NCBI GenBank assembly: GCA_902587125.1
Contig: CACIJW010000006.1
Span: 26,731 to 90,730 of the forward strand
From: an uncultured Bacteroidota bacterium
GTDB taxonomy: Bacteria; Bacteroidota; Bacteroidia; Flavobacteriales; BACL11
Direction: 5' to 3'
Length of the DNA: 64,000 bases
Below are positions 18,639 to 28,455 of the stretch, in pieces. Position numbers and translations under genes: made by a program. Each line of letters opens with the position of its first letter. Within the stretch, counting starts at the first letter, position 1. The notes under the pieces were generated by a model that was not told where the DNA came from, searched no databases, and saw nothing but the letters and a program-made list of their open reading frames with translations.

Positions 18639-19633
18639 CTTTTAACATCCAATAAATCTCTTAGTCCATTTCCAAGGTTTATAAATGACAGAACTAAAGT
18701 CATTATGAAAAGTCCAGGAATTATCGCAAGATAAGACTTATCCATAAATATAAAATAATAATGGTCTCTTAACATTGAACCCCATGTTGGTACCGGTGGT
18801 TGGGCTCCAAGACCTAAAAAAGACAAGCCAGACTCAAGCAATATAGCTGCTGAAAAGTTTGCTGTTGAAATTACCAAGATGGTTGAAAAAATGTTGGGTA
18901 AGATATGTTTAACTATCAATCTGCTTGATTTATATCCAAGAACTTCACCGGCTTCTACAAACTCTTTTTCTTTTAACGACATAAATTGTCCCCTTACTAT
19001 TCTCGCTACATCAACCCACATGGTTAAACCAATTGCTATAAAAACTTGATTAAACCCTTTACCAATTGCTAAGGAGATAGCTATTACAAGAAGTAATGTT
19101 GGTATAGACCATGTTACATTTATTAACCACATTATGGCCTTATCAATTTTTCCACCGTAAAAACCTGAAATTGAGCCTAAAAAAATTCCTATAGCTAATG
19201 AAATTAAAACAGACAAGAAACCAATTGTCAAAGACACTTTCATACCATAAATTATTCTACTAAAAAAATCTCTTCCAAATTTATCCGTTCCCATTAAGAA
19301 AAATTGGCTCTGAATATTCCCTAAACCTAAACTACTACTAAAAATAATTTTTTCGTTATTACCAAATTTTTCGAAACTAATCAGATCTCCGTTTTTTTTG
19401 TTTATTAAAATAGTACCTTCTTTGATATAAATTTTTTTATCATCAATTAAAATGAAATCTAATTTAGATAAAGGTTTTAATGTTGCTATTTGCAAATTCA
19501 TATCATTAGCAAACTTTGATTTATCATTAATGATTGTAAAACCAAAAATTGAAAGCAAAGCATATGCGAAAATTATTAAAAGAGATAATTTAGTTATTAA
19601 GGTTGCTCTATTTATTAGTTCAAATAATTTCAT
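18635..19633 (-). CDS. ABC transporter permease, DppC/OppC type
   Basis: A 332-residue inner-membrane permease of the peptide/nickel ABC importer family. After the first membrane segment there is an extracytoplasmic loop of about 90 residues, then FFSRIIYGMKVSL and the canonical EAA-type loop (EFVEAGEVLGYKSSRLIVKHILPN) that contacts the ATPase, and GLSFLGLGAQPPVPTWG. No partner permease, binding protein or ATPase gene is adjacent, so the rest of the transporter must be encoded elsewhere. It overlaps the upstream glycosyltransferase gene by four bases and is thus in one operon with it. Confidence 0.92.
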   Translation of the reverse strand: MKLFELINRATLITKLSLLIIFAYALLSIFGFTIINDKSKFANDMNLQIATLKPLSKLDFILIDDKKIYIKEGTILINKKNGDLISFEKFGNNEKIIFSSSLGLGNIQSQFFLMGTDKFGRDFFSRIIYGMKVSLTIGFLSVLISLAIGIFLGSISGFYGGKIDKAIMWLINVTWSIPTLLLVIAISLAIGKGFNQVFIAIGLTMWVDVARIVRGQFMSLKEKEFVEAGEVLGYKSSRLIVKHILPNIFSTILVISTANFSAAILLESGLSFLGLGAQPPVPTWGSMLRDHYYFIFMDKSYLAIIPGLFIMTLVLSFINLGNGLRDLLDVKS

Positions 19634-20727
19634 TTTGATAATGATCTACCCTTCCATTCAAATTTAGTGAATAATGATATTATCATAATGTAAGGAATGT
19701 AAAAACAATACAAAATCTCAACAAAAAAAAGGTACTTAATTAGTTTCTTTTTTTTAAAAAATTTCAAAATTTCATGTAGAAAAAATAAATCTATCAAAAA
19801 CTTAGAAGTAAAAATAAATATTAAGGTCAAAAACTCACTGTATAATATGTAATTAAACAAAAGAGCAACCACATTTAAATGCATTAAAAGAATAAGAAAC
19901 CCTAAAAAAATTGTGTCTTTATCTGAATAAAATATACTTTTTTTTGTCCATCTTTTTCTTTGATTAATGAATTCATTGATATTTTTTTTAGGTTGAGTAA
20001 GTACAATTGCCTCAAAAGATTTCATAAACCTAATTGATTTTTTAGAATTATTTTTAACTGAATGCATCAAGAATACATCATCACCAGATGATATCTCGTT
20101 TCTTATTTTATTTTTATTTTTTTCAAAAATAGTTTTTCTTATGGCTAGATTTGCTCCATTACAAAAGAGAGAACTATGCAATCCAATTGAAGCAGCTCCT
20201 GTGCCAATTAATGACAAAAACTCTAAATTTTGTATTTGATCTAAAATATTATTTTCAATAAACATAACTGGCCCACTTACCATATTAACAGATTTATCAT
20301 TGAAAATTGATAACATTTCGATAGCCCAATTTTTATTTAACCTACAATCTGCGTCTGTAAATAATAATATATTTCCTTTAGCATGCTTTACACCCTCTTG
20401 TATGGCTTGTTTTTTTCCTTTATTCCCACCGCTGAGTTGATATAATTTAAAATCAAATCTTGATTTATTTTCTTTCAAAATTTGTAATGTTTTATCACTA
20501 GAACCATCATCTACCAAGATTGTTTCAATATTTCTTTTGGGATAGTTTTGAGCAGAAATATCTTTGAGAATATTTAAAATGTTTTCTTCCTCATTTCTAA
20601 CAGCAATTATTATTGAAGTACTTACGTCCAATGAAGAAAAATTTTTTTTTAAATTTTTCCAAGAAAACCGCAATACAATAAAGACTACAGAATACAGCAG
20701 TAATATGATTAAAGAAAAAAATATCAT
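19630..20727 (-). CDS. Family 2 glycosyltransferase, membrane-bound
   Basis: A 365-residue GT-A glycosyltransferase. It has an N-terminal membrane anchor, the nucleotide-sugar motif VDDGSSD (about residue 73), the metal-binding DAD in LFTDADCRL (about 117) and a QRKRW motif (the QxxRW of processive enzymes, about 260), then two or three C-terminal membrane segments. It probably builds a surface glycan or glycolipid. It overlaps the flippase-like gene and the permease gene by four bases each. The product is not predictable from sequence. Confidence 0.9.
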   Translation of the reverse strand: MIFFSLIILLLYSVVFIVLRFSWKNLKKNFSSLDVSTSIIIAVRNEEENILNILKDISAQNYPKRNIETILVDDGSSDKTLQILKENKSRFDFKLYQLSGGNKGKKQAIQEGVKHAKGNILLFTDADCRLNKNWAIEMLSIFNDKSVNMVSGPVMFIENNILDQIQNLEFLSLIGTGAASIGLHSSLFCNGANLAIRKTIFEKNKNKIRNEISSGDDVFLMHSVKNNSKKSIRFMKSFEAIVLTQPKKNINEFINQRKRWTKKSIFYSDKDTIFLGFLILLMHLNVVALLFNYILYSEFLTLIFIFTSKFLIDLFFLHEILKFFKKKKLIKYLFFVEILYCFYIPYIMIISLFTKFEWKGRSLSK

Positions 20728-21692
20728 GCCTGGCTTTTTAATTTATTAAAAAAAAGAAGACCAATTAATGAAGGTATTACGAGGTTTACTAACCAAACTA
20801 GTATTGTAGCAGAAATTATGTTAGTTGAAATATCAACTAATGCAAAAATCGCAAGAGCTGAACTTACTCTTACACCAGCATCTGTTATTGAAACTGTTGG
20901 TATCGCTGTTACTAATAGAATAGATATTGGTTTTAGTATTACAAAATCTATTAAAGAAACACGAATATCAAACGTTAAAAAAGCAATATAATACTGAATC
21001 ATAAAAATTATATATCTAAAAATTGAATATAAATATGAAATCAAAAGCTCTTTTTTGCTATAAATTTTAAAAACTTCAATTTGACTTAAGTATTTATTTT
21101 TTTTTGAGAAAATTGATGCAAAATCATAAACTTTGTTTGTAAAAAAATATAAAATGTTTGATATAATTAATGTAAAAAAAATTATGAAGTAGTAATAATT
21201 TATATCTAAATACTCATCAATATTAAAATAGTTTGGGAAATAAAATAATGAAATTAGTCCAGTAGTAATTGTAGTCAGCAATTGACTATAATTTCCAATA
21301 AATGTTATTATTGAAGCCTTAATCCTATTTCCTTTTGAAATAAAAATAATTCTTCCTAAAAATTCTCCCGTTCTGTTTGGTGTTAAAAAAGAAACAGACA
21401 ATCCAGAAAAAATCGCTTTAATACTTTGTCCAAGTTTCAAATATTGAACTTTATATAATAAAAACCTCCACTTTTGAGCCTCTACAAACCACTGAATAAA
21501 CATAAGCATGAACAATAGAGATAAATAAAAATAATTTTTTTTGAGAAGTGGTAAATTTTGAGCTATGTTATAATCGGCAAACTTCGAATCAAATTGCCTG
21601 TACAAAACAAAAATTATAGTAAATGATATTAAAACTTTTAATATCTTCAAAATATTTGTTTTCTTTAACACTTTTAATTTGTAACTGGACAA
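20724..21692 (-). CDS. Flippase-like integral membrane protein (UPF0104/LPG-synthase TM domain)
   Basis: A 322-residue protein with about eight hydrophobic segments, similar to the lysylphosphatidylglycerol synthase membrane domain (UPF0104 family, also called AglD-like). Features are the NRTGEFLGR stretch (about residue 110) and ITDAGVRVSSA near the C-terminus. The start is TTG; no ATG is available near the N-terminus. The pairing with a glycosyltransferase suggests lipid-linked sugar translocation or transfer, which is inference from context. Confidence 0.82.
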   Translation of the reverse strand: MSSYKLKVLKKTNILKILKVLISFTIIFVLYRQFDSKFADYNIAQNLPLLKKNYFYLSLLFMLMFIQWFVEAQKWRFLLYKVQYLKLGQSIKAIFSGLSVSFLTPNRTGEFLGRIIFISKGNRIKASIITFIGNYSQLLTTITTGLISLFYFPNYFNIDEYLDINYYYFIIFFTLIISNILYFFTNKVYDFASIFSKKNKYLSQIEVFKIYSKKELLISYLYSIFRYIIFMIQYYIAFLTFDIRVSLIDFVILKPISILLVTAIPTVSITDAGVRVSSALAIFALVDISTNIISATILVWLVNLVIPSLIGLLFFNKLKSQA

Positions 21693-21707
21693 TAATACAA
21701 AGAAAAT

Positions 21708-22262
21708 ATGGTTAGCGATAAAATAATTTTAGGTATTGATCCTGGGACAATTGTAATGGGCTACGGACTAGTACACATAAAAAATAAAAAAATTGAGCTA
21801 ATAAATTTTGGTATTATTAAACTTGCTCAATATCAATCTCATCAAGATAAACTGAAAAAAATTTTTGAAAGAATCACTGAGCTAATTACAGAATACAAAC
21901 CTGATGAAATTTCGATTGAAGCTCCTTTTTTTGGAAAGAATGTTCAATCAATGTTAAAACTGGGGAGGGCTCAAGGGGTTGCAATGGCTGCTGCACTTAA
22001 TAAAAATATACCAGTTTTTGAATACAGCCCAAGAAAAATAAAAAAATCTATCACTGGAAAAGGGAATTCATCTAAAGATCAAGTTGCTGGAATGATTCAA
22101 AATCTTTTAAATATGAAAAGTAAACCAGAGAACCTTGATGCAACTGATGGACTAGCTGCAGCTTTATGTCACCATTTTCAACGCGATAACACAAATAACA
22201 AAACTAACTATTCAAATTGGTCATCATTTGTTAAACAAAACAAAGATAAGATTAAACAGTAA
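21708..22262 (+). CDS. ruvC: Holliday junction endonuclease RuvC
   Basis: A 184-residue RuvC that cuts Holliday junctions in recombination. The four acidic catalytic residues are visible: D11 (GIDPGT), E71 (SIEAPFFGKN), D144 and D147 (LDATDGLAAA). Length is normal. It overlaps the convergent HIT gene by 11 bases. ruvA and ruvB are not in the window. Confidence 0.97.
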   Translation: MVSDKIILGIDPGTIVMGYGLVHIKNKKIELINFGIIKLAQYQSHQDKLKKIFERITELITEYKPDEISIEAPFFGKNVQSMLKLGRAQGVAMAAALNKNIPVFEYSPRKIKKSITGKGNSSKDQVAGMIQNLLNMKSKPENLDATDGLAAALCHHFQRDNTNNKTNYSNWSSFVKQNKDKIKQ

Positions 22263-22650
22263 ATTTTAACAATTGACAAATGTTAAGCATTTCTTCGTCA
22301 GTTAATTTTAAAGGAGATTTGTTGAAGTTCATATCCTCAAAAGAATTTATTGGTATTAAATGAATATGAGCATGAGGAACATCTAATCCAACAACTGACA
22401 TACCAATTTTGTCGCAAGTTATTTTTTTTTTCATATTAATAGCAACTCTTTTTGCAAAAGAAAATAAACTATTGTATGAATTTTCATTAAGACTAAAAAT
22501 GTTTTCAACTTGTAATTTTGGGACTATTAGTGTATGTCCTTTTCTTAAGGGTTTTATATCTAGAAAAGCAATGTTCTCCTTGTCCTCACAAACTATATAA
22601 GAAGGTAATTCTCTATTTATTATTCTGGTAAATATTGAATGTGAACTCAA
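22252..22650 (-). CDS. HIT family nucleotide-binding protein
   Basis: A 132-residue histidine-triad protein, a phosphoramidase/nucleotidyl hydrolase acting on AMP-linked compounds. The triad is H93, H95 and H97 in PHAHIHLIP. The N-terminus SIFTRIINRELPSYIV is canonical and supports the TTG start at 22650, whose codon overlaps the greA stop (TTGA). It is therefore translated with greA. Confidence 0.94.
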   Translation of the reverse strand: MSSHSIFTRIINRELPSYIVCEDKENIAFLDIKPLRKGHTLIVPKLQVENIFSLNENSYNSLFSFAKRVAINMKKKITCDKIGMSVVGLDVPHAHIHLIPINSFEDMNFNKSPLKLTDEEMLNICQLLKFTV

Positions 22651-23120
22651 ATTGTAATATCTAATATCTTGAATTTGATAATTCCTGAAGGAACTGATAT
22701 ATCAACAATTTCACCAACTTTTTTTCCCATTAGTCCTTTTCCAATTGGTGAGCTTATTGAAATCTTCTTATTTTTCAAATCGGCTTCGGATTCTGAGACT
22801 AAAGTGTAAGACATCTTTTGTTTTGATTGAGTATTTTCAATTTCGACTGTAGTTAAAAGTTTGGCAGTAGATAAATCAATATTTTTTTCGTCTAATACTC
22901 TTGATTTTGACAACTCATTTTCTAGCCTGGCAATTCTTGCCTCGAGTAATCCTTGGGCTTCTTTCGCAGCATCATACTCTGCATTCTCGGACAAATCTCC
23001 TTTGTCTCTAGCTTCAGCAATTTGATTTATTATTTTTGGACGCTCAATGCTTTTAAGATTATTGAGCTCATCTTTTAATTTTTCCATTCCCTCTTTTGAG
23101 AGATAAATAAAGCTACTCAT
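22647..23120 (-). CDS. greA: Transcription elongation factor GreA
   Basis: A 157-residue GreA that rescues backtracked RNA polymerase. The N-terminal coiled coil carries the acidic tip segment DKGDLSENAEYDAAKE (about residues 40-55), and the C-terminal domain contains ISISSPIGKGLMGKKVGE. It lies five bases downstream of the PorV-like gene on the same strand, so it could be read from the large receptor operon as well as from its own promoter. Confidence 0.97.
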   Translation of the reverse strand: MSSFIYLSKEGMEKLKDELNNLKSIERPKIINQIAEARDKGDLSENAEYDAAKEAQGLLEARIARLENELSKSRVLDEKNIDLSTAKLLTTVEIENTQSKQKMSYTLVSESEADLKNKKISISSPIGKGLMGKKVGEIVDISVPSGIIKFKILDITI

Positions 23121-23124
23121 AATA

Positions 23125-24243
23125 TTATAAATTTATTCTTGCTCCTATACTATGCGATCCCTGAAAAGGATTAGTATGTCTGTAAGAATAATCTAAACCA
23201 AAAGTTGAGCCATTACCCATAGGTAGTTCAAGTGTAAATCCTGCGGAAGGACCTCTCAGAGCAGTTGTTCTATAGCTATCTAGTGAATTTTCTTCAGCAG
23301 CTTTTTTGCTATTCATAATTCCGTCCTCCGCAACATAACCACCTCTTAGCATTAAAATTTCTTTGTAAGAATACTCAACACCAAGCCTATATTGATCTTT
23401 TTGAAAAGAATTAGAAGTAAATGTTCCTGCAGTTGTTACTCTATGTAAATTTACATTGACATCGTAAGATGCTCCAATATTTAAAAGAGCAGGAAGCTCA
23501 AACTCTGATGATCTTTGCTCTACAGTCATTTCGTAATTTGGATCGACATAATTTCTGAATGATAAACCATCTCCAGAAAATGACATTCTTGGACCAACAT
23601 TCTTTAATGAAATACCAAATTTAAGATTATCCTTTTTTCCTGTCACATACTGTATTCCAGCATCTAGTGCTATGCCCTGGGCAGCTAGATTAGATATCTG
23701 CTCAGAAACCAATTTGACTGTAACACCGCCGTATATGCTATTTGAAAATATCCTTGCATAAGAAAACCCTAGGTTTAAATATTTTGGTGAAAAAGTTCCA
23801 ATTCCACCATCAGGCAACTCGACTGTTGTAATTTCAATTTCACCGAAGTCCATAGACATAACTGACATTCCTAAGACTCCTGATTCTCCTACTTTTTGAG
23901 AAAAACCAAATGAACTTATGTTACTAACGGATTCATTAGCATCAAACATTTTACTTCCGTATTGAAGCCAAGATGTCTGTGAAAAGATTAATTCAGTTTT
24001 TTCTGTAAATGCTAGACCTGCAACATTAGAATAAATACCTTCTAAACCCCTAACTCCTGCAACGTTAGCGGTTCCCCATCCTGAAGATCTTGACCATGGA
24101 TTTATTAATAACTCAGATGCACCAGCCTGTCCTGATCTTTGTTCATTACCAGCGTATATGTTAGAAGAATAGAAAATCTCAGCTAAAATTACAGTAAGAA
24201 CTATAAAGCTTTTAAGTATTATATTTTTATTTAATTTCTTCAT
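23125..24243 (-). CDS. PorV/PorQ-family outer-membrane barrel protein
   Basis: A 372-residue outer-membrane beta-barrel of the PorV/PorQ (UPF0164-like) family. A signal peptide ends near residue 31 (SSNIYAG), followed by the characteristic start QAGASELLINPWSRSSGWGTANVAGVRG, in pieces, and a final strand ending in an aromatic-poor SIGARINL. PorV in T9SS binds the C-terminal signal of cargo and hands it to the surface. This copy sits directly after a giant protein with a T9SS-type C-terminus and a TonB receptor, suggesting a dedicated partner and not the housekeeping PorV, though I cannot exclude the latter. Confidence 0.8.
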   Translation of the reverse strand: MKKLNKNIILKSFIVLTVILAEIFYSSNIYAGNEQRSGQAGASELLINPWSRSSGWGTANVAGVRGLEGIYSNVAGLAFTEKTELIFSQTSWLQYGSKMFDANESVSNISSFGFSQKVGESGVLGMSVMSMDFGEIEITTVELPDGGIGTFSPKYLNLGFSYARIFSNSIYGGVTVKLVSEQISNLAAQGIALDAGIQYVTGKKDNLKFGISLKNVGPRMSFSGDGLSFRNYVDPNYEMTVEQRSSEFELPALLNIGASYDVNVNLHRVTTAGTFTSNSFQKDQYRLGVEYSYKEILMLRGGYVAEDGIMNSKKAAEENSLDSYRTTALRGPSAGFTLELPMGNGSTFGLDYSYRHTNPFQGSHSIGARINL

Positions 24244-24253
24244 AATCTTCTTT

Positions 24254-27200
24254 TTAGAATGTGTCTAAGTCAATTGGTCTAAGTGCACCAAACCATTTAA
24301 GTACTTTTTCTCCTTCATTTGTTTTCACATGTATTACGTATAATCCACTAGCAATTGGAATACCGTAATCATTTTTTAAATCCCAATCTATCGAGCTAAT
24401 GCTAGAATCATCTTTTTTGAGTGTTCTAACTAGTGTTCCACTTAATGTAAAAATTGAAATGGTTGCTTTTTGAGGAAGATTGGTTATTTTTATTCTATTG
24501 TCCAACTGATTTGTTTCATATTCTGAATAACCATAATATGGGTTTGGAACTACATTAATCATGTCGATTGATGATCTTGCAACAGAGTTATTACCTATTT
24601 CAGCTACTATATCATCAGTTGAAAATCTATATATTGGATTAAAATTATTTGATGATTCTCCCTCAACAACTCTAGCACGTGAATTTCCTGTAAATGAAGT
24701 TGTAGTTGCAATGAAAGACTCTCCAGGCTTATAAGTTGTTCCATTATGTGTAATATTAAATCCTCCCCATGTAGTTTGATCATTTTTAAAAGTTACAACA
24801 TAATTGGTTCCAACTATCAAATCATCATCCTTTGATAGAAATCTTGAAGGATCAACAGATTCAAATTGTTTATAAGGCTTGGATACTCTTAGCTTCACTC
24901 TTGCGTCAGTGGTGAGTAAATTTCTTCCAGGAGCTAATAAGGGAACTGATGTCCAGGTAACATGCTTAAAAACGTTAAACTGAGCAGGTAAACCCCCATC
25001 GCTTAGTTGTGCATACGCCCATGCTCCCTCATCATAGTTTGGACAATTGTCAACCTCTAAATAATCTCCACTTATATAATCTTCTGTCCCTTTTACCCAC
25101 GACTCCCCTCTTAAAATGTATATAAAGTGCTTACCGCCAAGCAAGTAATTTCCACCTGAAAATTGTTGACCTTGAGGAGCAGTAGGGTCATACTGTGGAA
25201 AATCACTAGTGACGATGTTGGATGTAGGGTTCCATATCATATCATTTCCATTTTCGTTAGTCAGCCATGAATCTTCAGCAAAAATTATATTCAATCTTTC
25301 ACCTGTTTGTACGTCAATGGCATATCCAGGGAACCAACCCATACCAACTCCAGACTCCGGATTACCGTCTTTATCAACAGAAGGACTTTGTCTAAGTCCC
25401 ATTTTAATTTGACCTCCGATTGATAATGTTGGATCATCTTGTGCTTCAACAACTGGACATCTTGTCCATAAGTCTTTATTTTGAGTAAATACAACATCAA
25501 CTGAGTTTAATTTATCAATTTTTACATACGAATTAGTGACGGTATTATTAAAGCCAGGACCATCATTAAAATTAGATGCAAACCTGTAAGGAGCCCAAGT
25601 TCCTCCAGTTACGTCAATAGAGAAATTACCAAAACCGACGGTAACAGATTTTTCGATTACAGTTTCAAAAACACCATTAGGGTCATCTGTTTGATTGTAA
25701 TCGCTCAAAGAAGCATCATTATCATTTGTGAACGAACCAGCTCTGATCCAATTAAGCCCCCACAGACTGAAGAAAGCTGACTCATCATCCCTGTCTGGAA
25801 CACCAGAAAGCCACCTGTCATTAGGGTCATCATAATCAACTGAGCCAGAGATAAGACCATTACTATTAATATTGTTAGGATCTGCACCAGGGTTACTTGA
25901 TTGTTTAATTTTAAAACTTAGACCAAGTTCATCAATGAACTGATTATCACCAATAGTGATTGACTTTTCTGAGCTAGAAATAATCTCTCCATTGTCATCC
26001 TCCAAAGTCCATCCATAATAACTTTCAACAAAGTTTTGATTTGAAACTTGTGGACTATCTAACTTTAAAACATAAGTACCTGCAACAACACTTACTGGAT
26101 CAACTACAGTAATTTCAATTGGTCCACTACCTGCTTCGTATTCAATCTCCGAGGATCTATAGTCGATTCCATTTAAGATTGCATTTTCAGAATTTTGTGT
26201 CATAATTAATTCCAAACCTCCATTTCCTTGACCCTCCACTCTTGTAATTTTTACTCCATCACCATAGCTTGAGTTTAGTTGAGTACCTCCACCATCAGGG
26301 CTAATATTGTGTGGAATGGCTGAGTAAACCTTAATATTTCTTCTGCCTCCAATGTAGGGTTGATTTCTTCCATCATAATTTGGATCATTTACATTATATG
26401 GATCAGCATTTTCTTCCGCTTGGTTGTAACCATATGCAATACTCATAAAATAATATGTTTTATGATTAACTAGCTTCGTGCTACCTAGTGCAAACTTATC
26501 ATCTAAAATCTGAAATGAGTACTCTGTACCTTCATCGACTGAACCAATAACTCCTTGACTTAAAACTGATGAGACCTCTTCAACTGGAGTAAATACTCCT
26601 AATACCGGATCTAAGTATTGATTAATTATTCCAGTAACTCCATCTTTTACATCTGATCGATAAACAAGCCTTGCTTTGTCAGGGTTATCTAAGTCAGTAA
26701 CTGAGACTGTTGCATCAACTAACTGATAAACTAAATATCCTTGAAACTCGTAATTAGGACTATTTAATAAATTATCAGGTTTTGTTATGTAAGGATCTTT
26801 TTCAGAATATGATTCTTCATAATTATTAGAAGTAACTTTATTGGACAAAGTAATTATTAATTCTTGGTCTAACTCCCTGATCTCTAGGTCTGGGGCATCT
26901 GGTCCATTTAATATGTTGAAATTATTATCGAACAAAGCTTGAGCTTCTTTATCATAAATTTTAACAAGTTGCACCGACGCAGTTTGTCCACCTGTGTTAG
27001 CTCTAGCCCATACAACACCTGTAGTAATTTCATTTACTGCTCCAGGTTGCAAAGTAAAGGGACCAGCAGATTGTAAAAATCTTCTGTCAGCAGGAGTATT
27101 ACCTGCAGTTACTTCAGTCCACTCTTGTCCTGGAAAGTCAGGATCTGATGTACCTGGGAACATAAAATTACAGAGGTCTGTTGTAGATCCTTGTCCGCTT

Positions 27201-28450
27201 CCGTGACCATCTCCACCATATGTCATTGGAACATTGTCTTTCCAAATTCCTCTTAAGTAATTATAAATATGTGTACCGGTGGAAGGATTTCCTGTAACAG
27301 TAAAGTCATTGTTATAGTAGACGAATTTTGACATTATAATTTGCTCTCCATATTCATCTACGGTACCATCTCTATCATTATCTATTCCATCATTTGGATC
27401 AGCTAATGGTCCTTGGAAAAAGTCAACTCCTATTGCTGGAGGATTAAAACCGTAGCCTGCAGCTCCTTCATCTTCAGCATCTCCGTTATAGCAAAAGCCA
27501 AGCCCTAAACCTACATCACATCCTACGTAATCATCAAGATAATATCCTAAATCTGGATCTACCCACTGACCAAAATATGTGTCTAAAAGTGGAAGAGTAG
27601 ACCTGTTAATAATTTTGTAATTGTAGAAAGTCATATCATTGACTTCATTGTCAGCAGTAAAACCAAATGCTTGAGCATGAATTTCAAGACCTAAAGCCTC
27701 AGCTTCAGATTCTGTATGTATATTTCCTTTGTCATTAAAAATCCAAAAAAGAGTTTGATCTCCATATAATTTAGAATCATCATTTGTTCCTGTCACATTG
27801 TAATCAGGATAGTCACCAGCAAGAGGATTATAGTTCCCATCGCCATTTCTGTCGTAAAAAGGTGCCAAGTAATAATCTTGACCTTGTGACACATCACCAT
27901 GAGCTGGCCATTCTAAAACTGATTCAGGAATGTCACTTTGGTTGATTGCTCCATTGGAATTATCGTAATCAGAAACGAATTGCTCTACCTCAGTTCTGTT
28001 GATTTTAAAATGCTTATCCCATTCTTCACATTCCTCAGGTGATATAGTTGCAGTATTAACATCAAGAGGACCAGGCCAAAAGTCATTACCTCCTTGCCTA
28101 TATGTCATAGCTGCCACTTTTAATTGACCCCCAGCATCAACACCACCAATCCATAAAGCACCAGCAAACATTGAATGTTTATTTCCATCTTTTGGAATTT
28201 CATATCTTGCATCATCTAAATTCCACCACATATCTCCTCCGCCCATGATAGTTGTCCTAACATTATTAACATCTAAGTCTGTTTGTGAAGTGGAGGGTGT
28301 ACATCCAGCTGCAACTCTTTCGTTTTTGACATTAGAAATACCAGGATAATTAATATTTTCTTTAGCTGAAACATAAACTGAAATGAGTAAGGCTAAAAGG
28401 GTAATTTTTATTTTCTCAATTTTAATCATATGTGTATTATTCAATTTCAT
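24254..28450 (-). CDS. Giant secreted protein with T9SS-type C-terminal domain
   Basis: A 1398-residue exported protein. The N-terminus is a signal sequence (ending near residue 29, VSA). The early region has conserved-looking aromatic stretches such as HSMFAGALWIGG and GNDFWPGPLD (residues about 92-130). Two calcium-type loops are visible: DRNGDGNYNP (200-209) and DGIDNDRDGTVDE (about 365). The last 90 residues resemble a T9SS type A sorting domain: VPNPYYGYSEY, then ISIFTLSGTLVRTL, then GIPIASGLYVIHV, with an unusual further KWFGALRPIDLDTF. I know similar proteins in Bacteroidota but no function. It lies five bases after the TonB receptor stop and ten before the PorV-like gene. Confidence 0.8.
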   Translation of the reverse strand: MKLNNTHMIKIEKIKITLLALLISVYVSAKENINYPGISNVKNERVAAGCTPSTSQTDLDVNNVRTTIMGGGDMWWNLDDARYEIPKDGNKHSMFAGALWIGGVDAGGQLKVAAMTYRQGGNDFWPGPLDVNTATISPEECEEWDKHFKINRTEVEQFVSDYDNSNGAINQSDIPESVLEWPAHGDVSQGQDYYLAPFYDRNGDGNYNPLAGDYPDYNVTGTNDDSKLYGDQTLFWIFNDKGNIHTESEAEALGLEIHAQAFGFTADNEVNDMTFYNYKIINRSTLPLLDTYFGQWVDPDLGYYLDDYVGCDVGLGLGFCYNGDAEDEGAAGYGFNPPAIGVDFFQGPLADPNDGIDNDRDGTVDEYGEQIIMSKFVYYNNDFTVTGNPSTGTHIYNYLRGIWKDNVPMTYGGDGHGSGQGSTTDLCNFMFPGTSDPDFPGQEWTEVTAGNTPADRRFLQSAGPFTLQPGAVNEITTGVVWARANTGGQTASVQLVKIYDKEAQALFDNNFNILNGPDAPDLEIRELDQELIITLSNKVTSNNYEESYSEKDPYITKPDNLLNSPNYEFQGYLVYQLVDATVSVTDLDNPDKARLVYRSDVKDGVTGIINQYLDPVLGVFTPVEEVSSVLSQGVIGSVDEGTEYSFQILDDKFALGSTKLVNHKTYYFMSIAYGYNQAEENADPYNVNDPNYDGRNQPYIGGRRNIKVYSAIPHNISPDGGGTQLNSSYGDGVKITRVEGQGNGGLELIMTQNSENAILNGIDYRSSEIEYEAGSGPIEITVVDPVSVVAGTYVLKLDSPQVSNQNFVESYYGWTLEDDNGEIISSSEKSITIGDNQFIDELGLSFKIKQSSNPGADPNNINSNGLISGSVDYDDPNDRWLSGVPDRDDESAFFSLWGLNWIRAGSFTNDNDASLSDYNQTDDPNGVFETVIEKSVTVGFGNFSIDVTGGTWAPYRFASNFNDGPGFNNTVTNSYVKIDKLNSVDVVFTQNKDLWTRCPVVEAQDDPTLSIGGQIKMGLRQSPSVDKDGNPESGVGMGWFPGYAIDVQTGERLNIIFAEDSWLTNENGNDMIWNPTSNIVTSDFPQYDPTAPQGQQFSGGNYLLGGKHFIYILRGESWVKGTEDYISGDYLEVDNCPNYDEGAWAYAQLSDGGLPAQFNVFKHVTWTSVPLLAPGRNLLTTDARVKLRVSKPYKQFESVDPSRFLSKDDDLIVGTNYVVTFKNDQTTWGGFNITHNGTTYKPGESFIATTTSFTGNSRARVVEGESSNNFNPIYRFSTDDIVAEIGNNSVARSSIDMINVVPNPYYGYSEYETNQLDNRIKITNLPQKATISIFTLSGTLVRTLKKDDSSISSIDWDLKNDYGIPIASGLYVIHVKTNEGEKVLKWFGALRPIDLDTF

Positions 28451-28455
28451 TTTGT

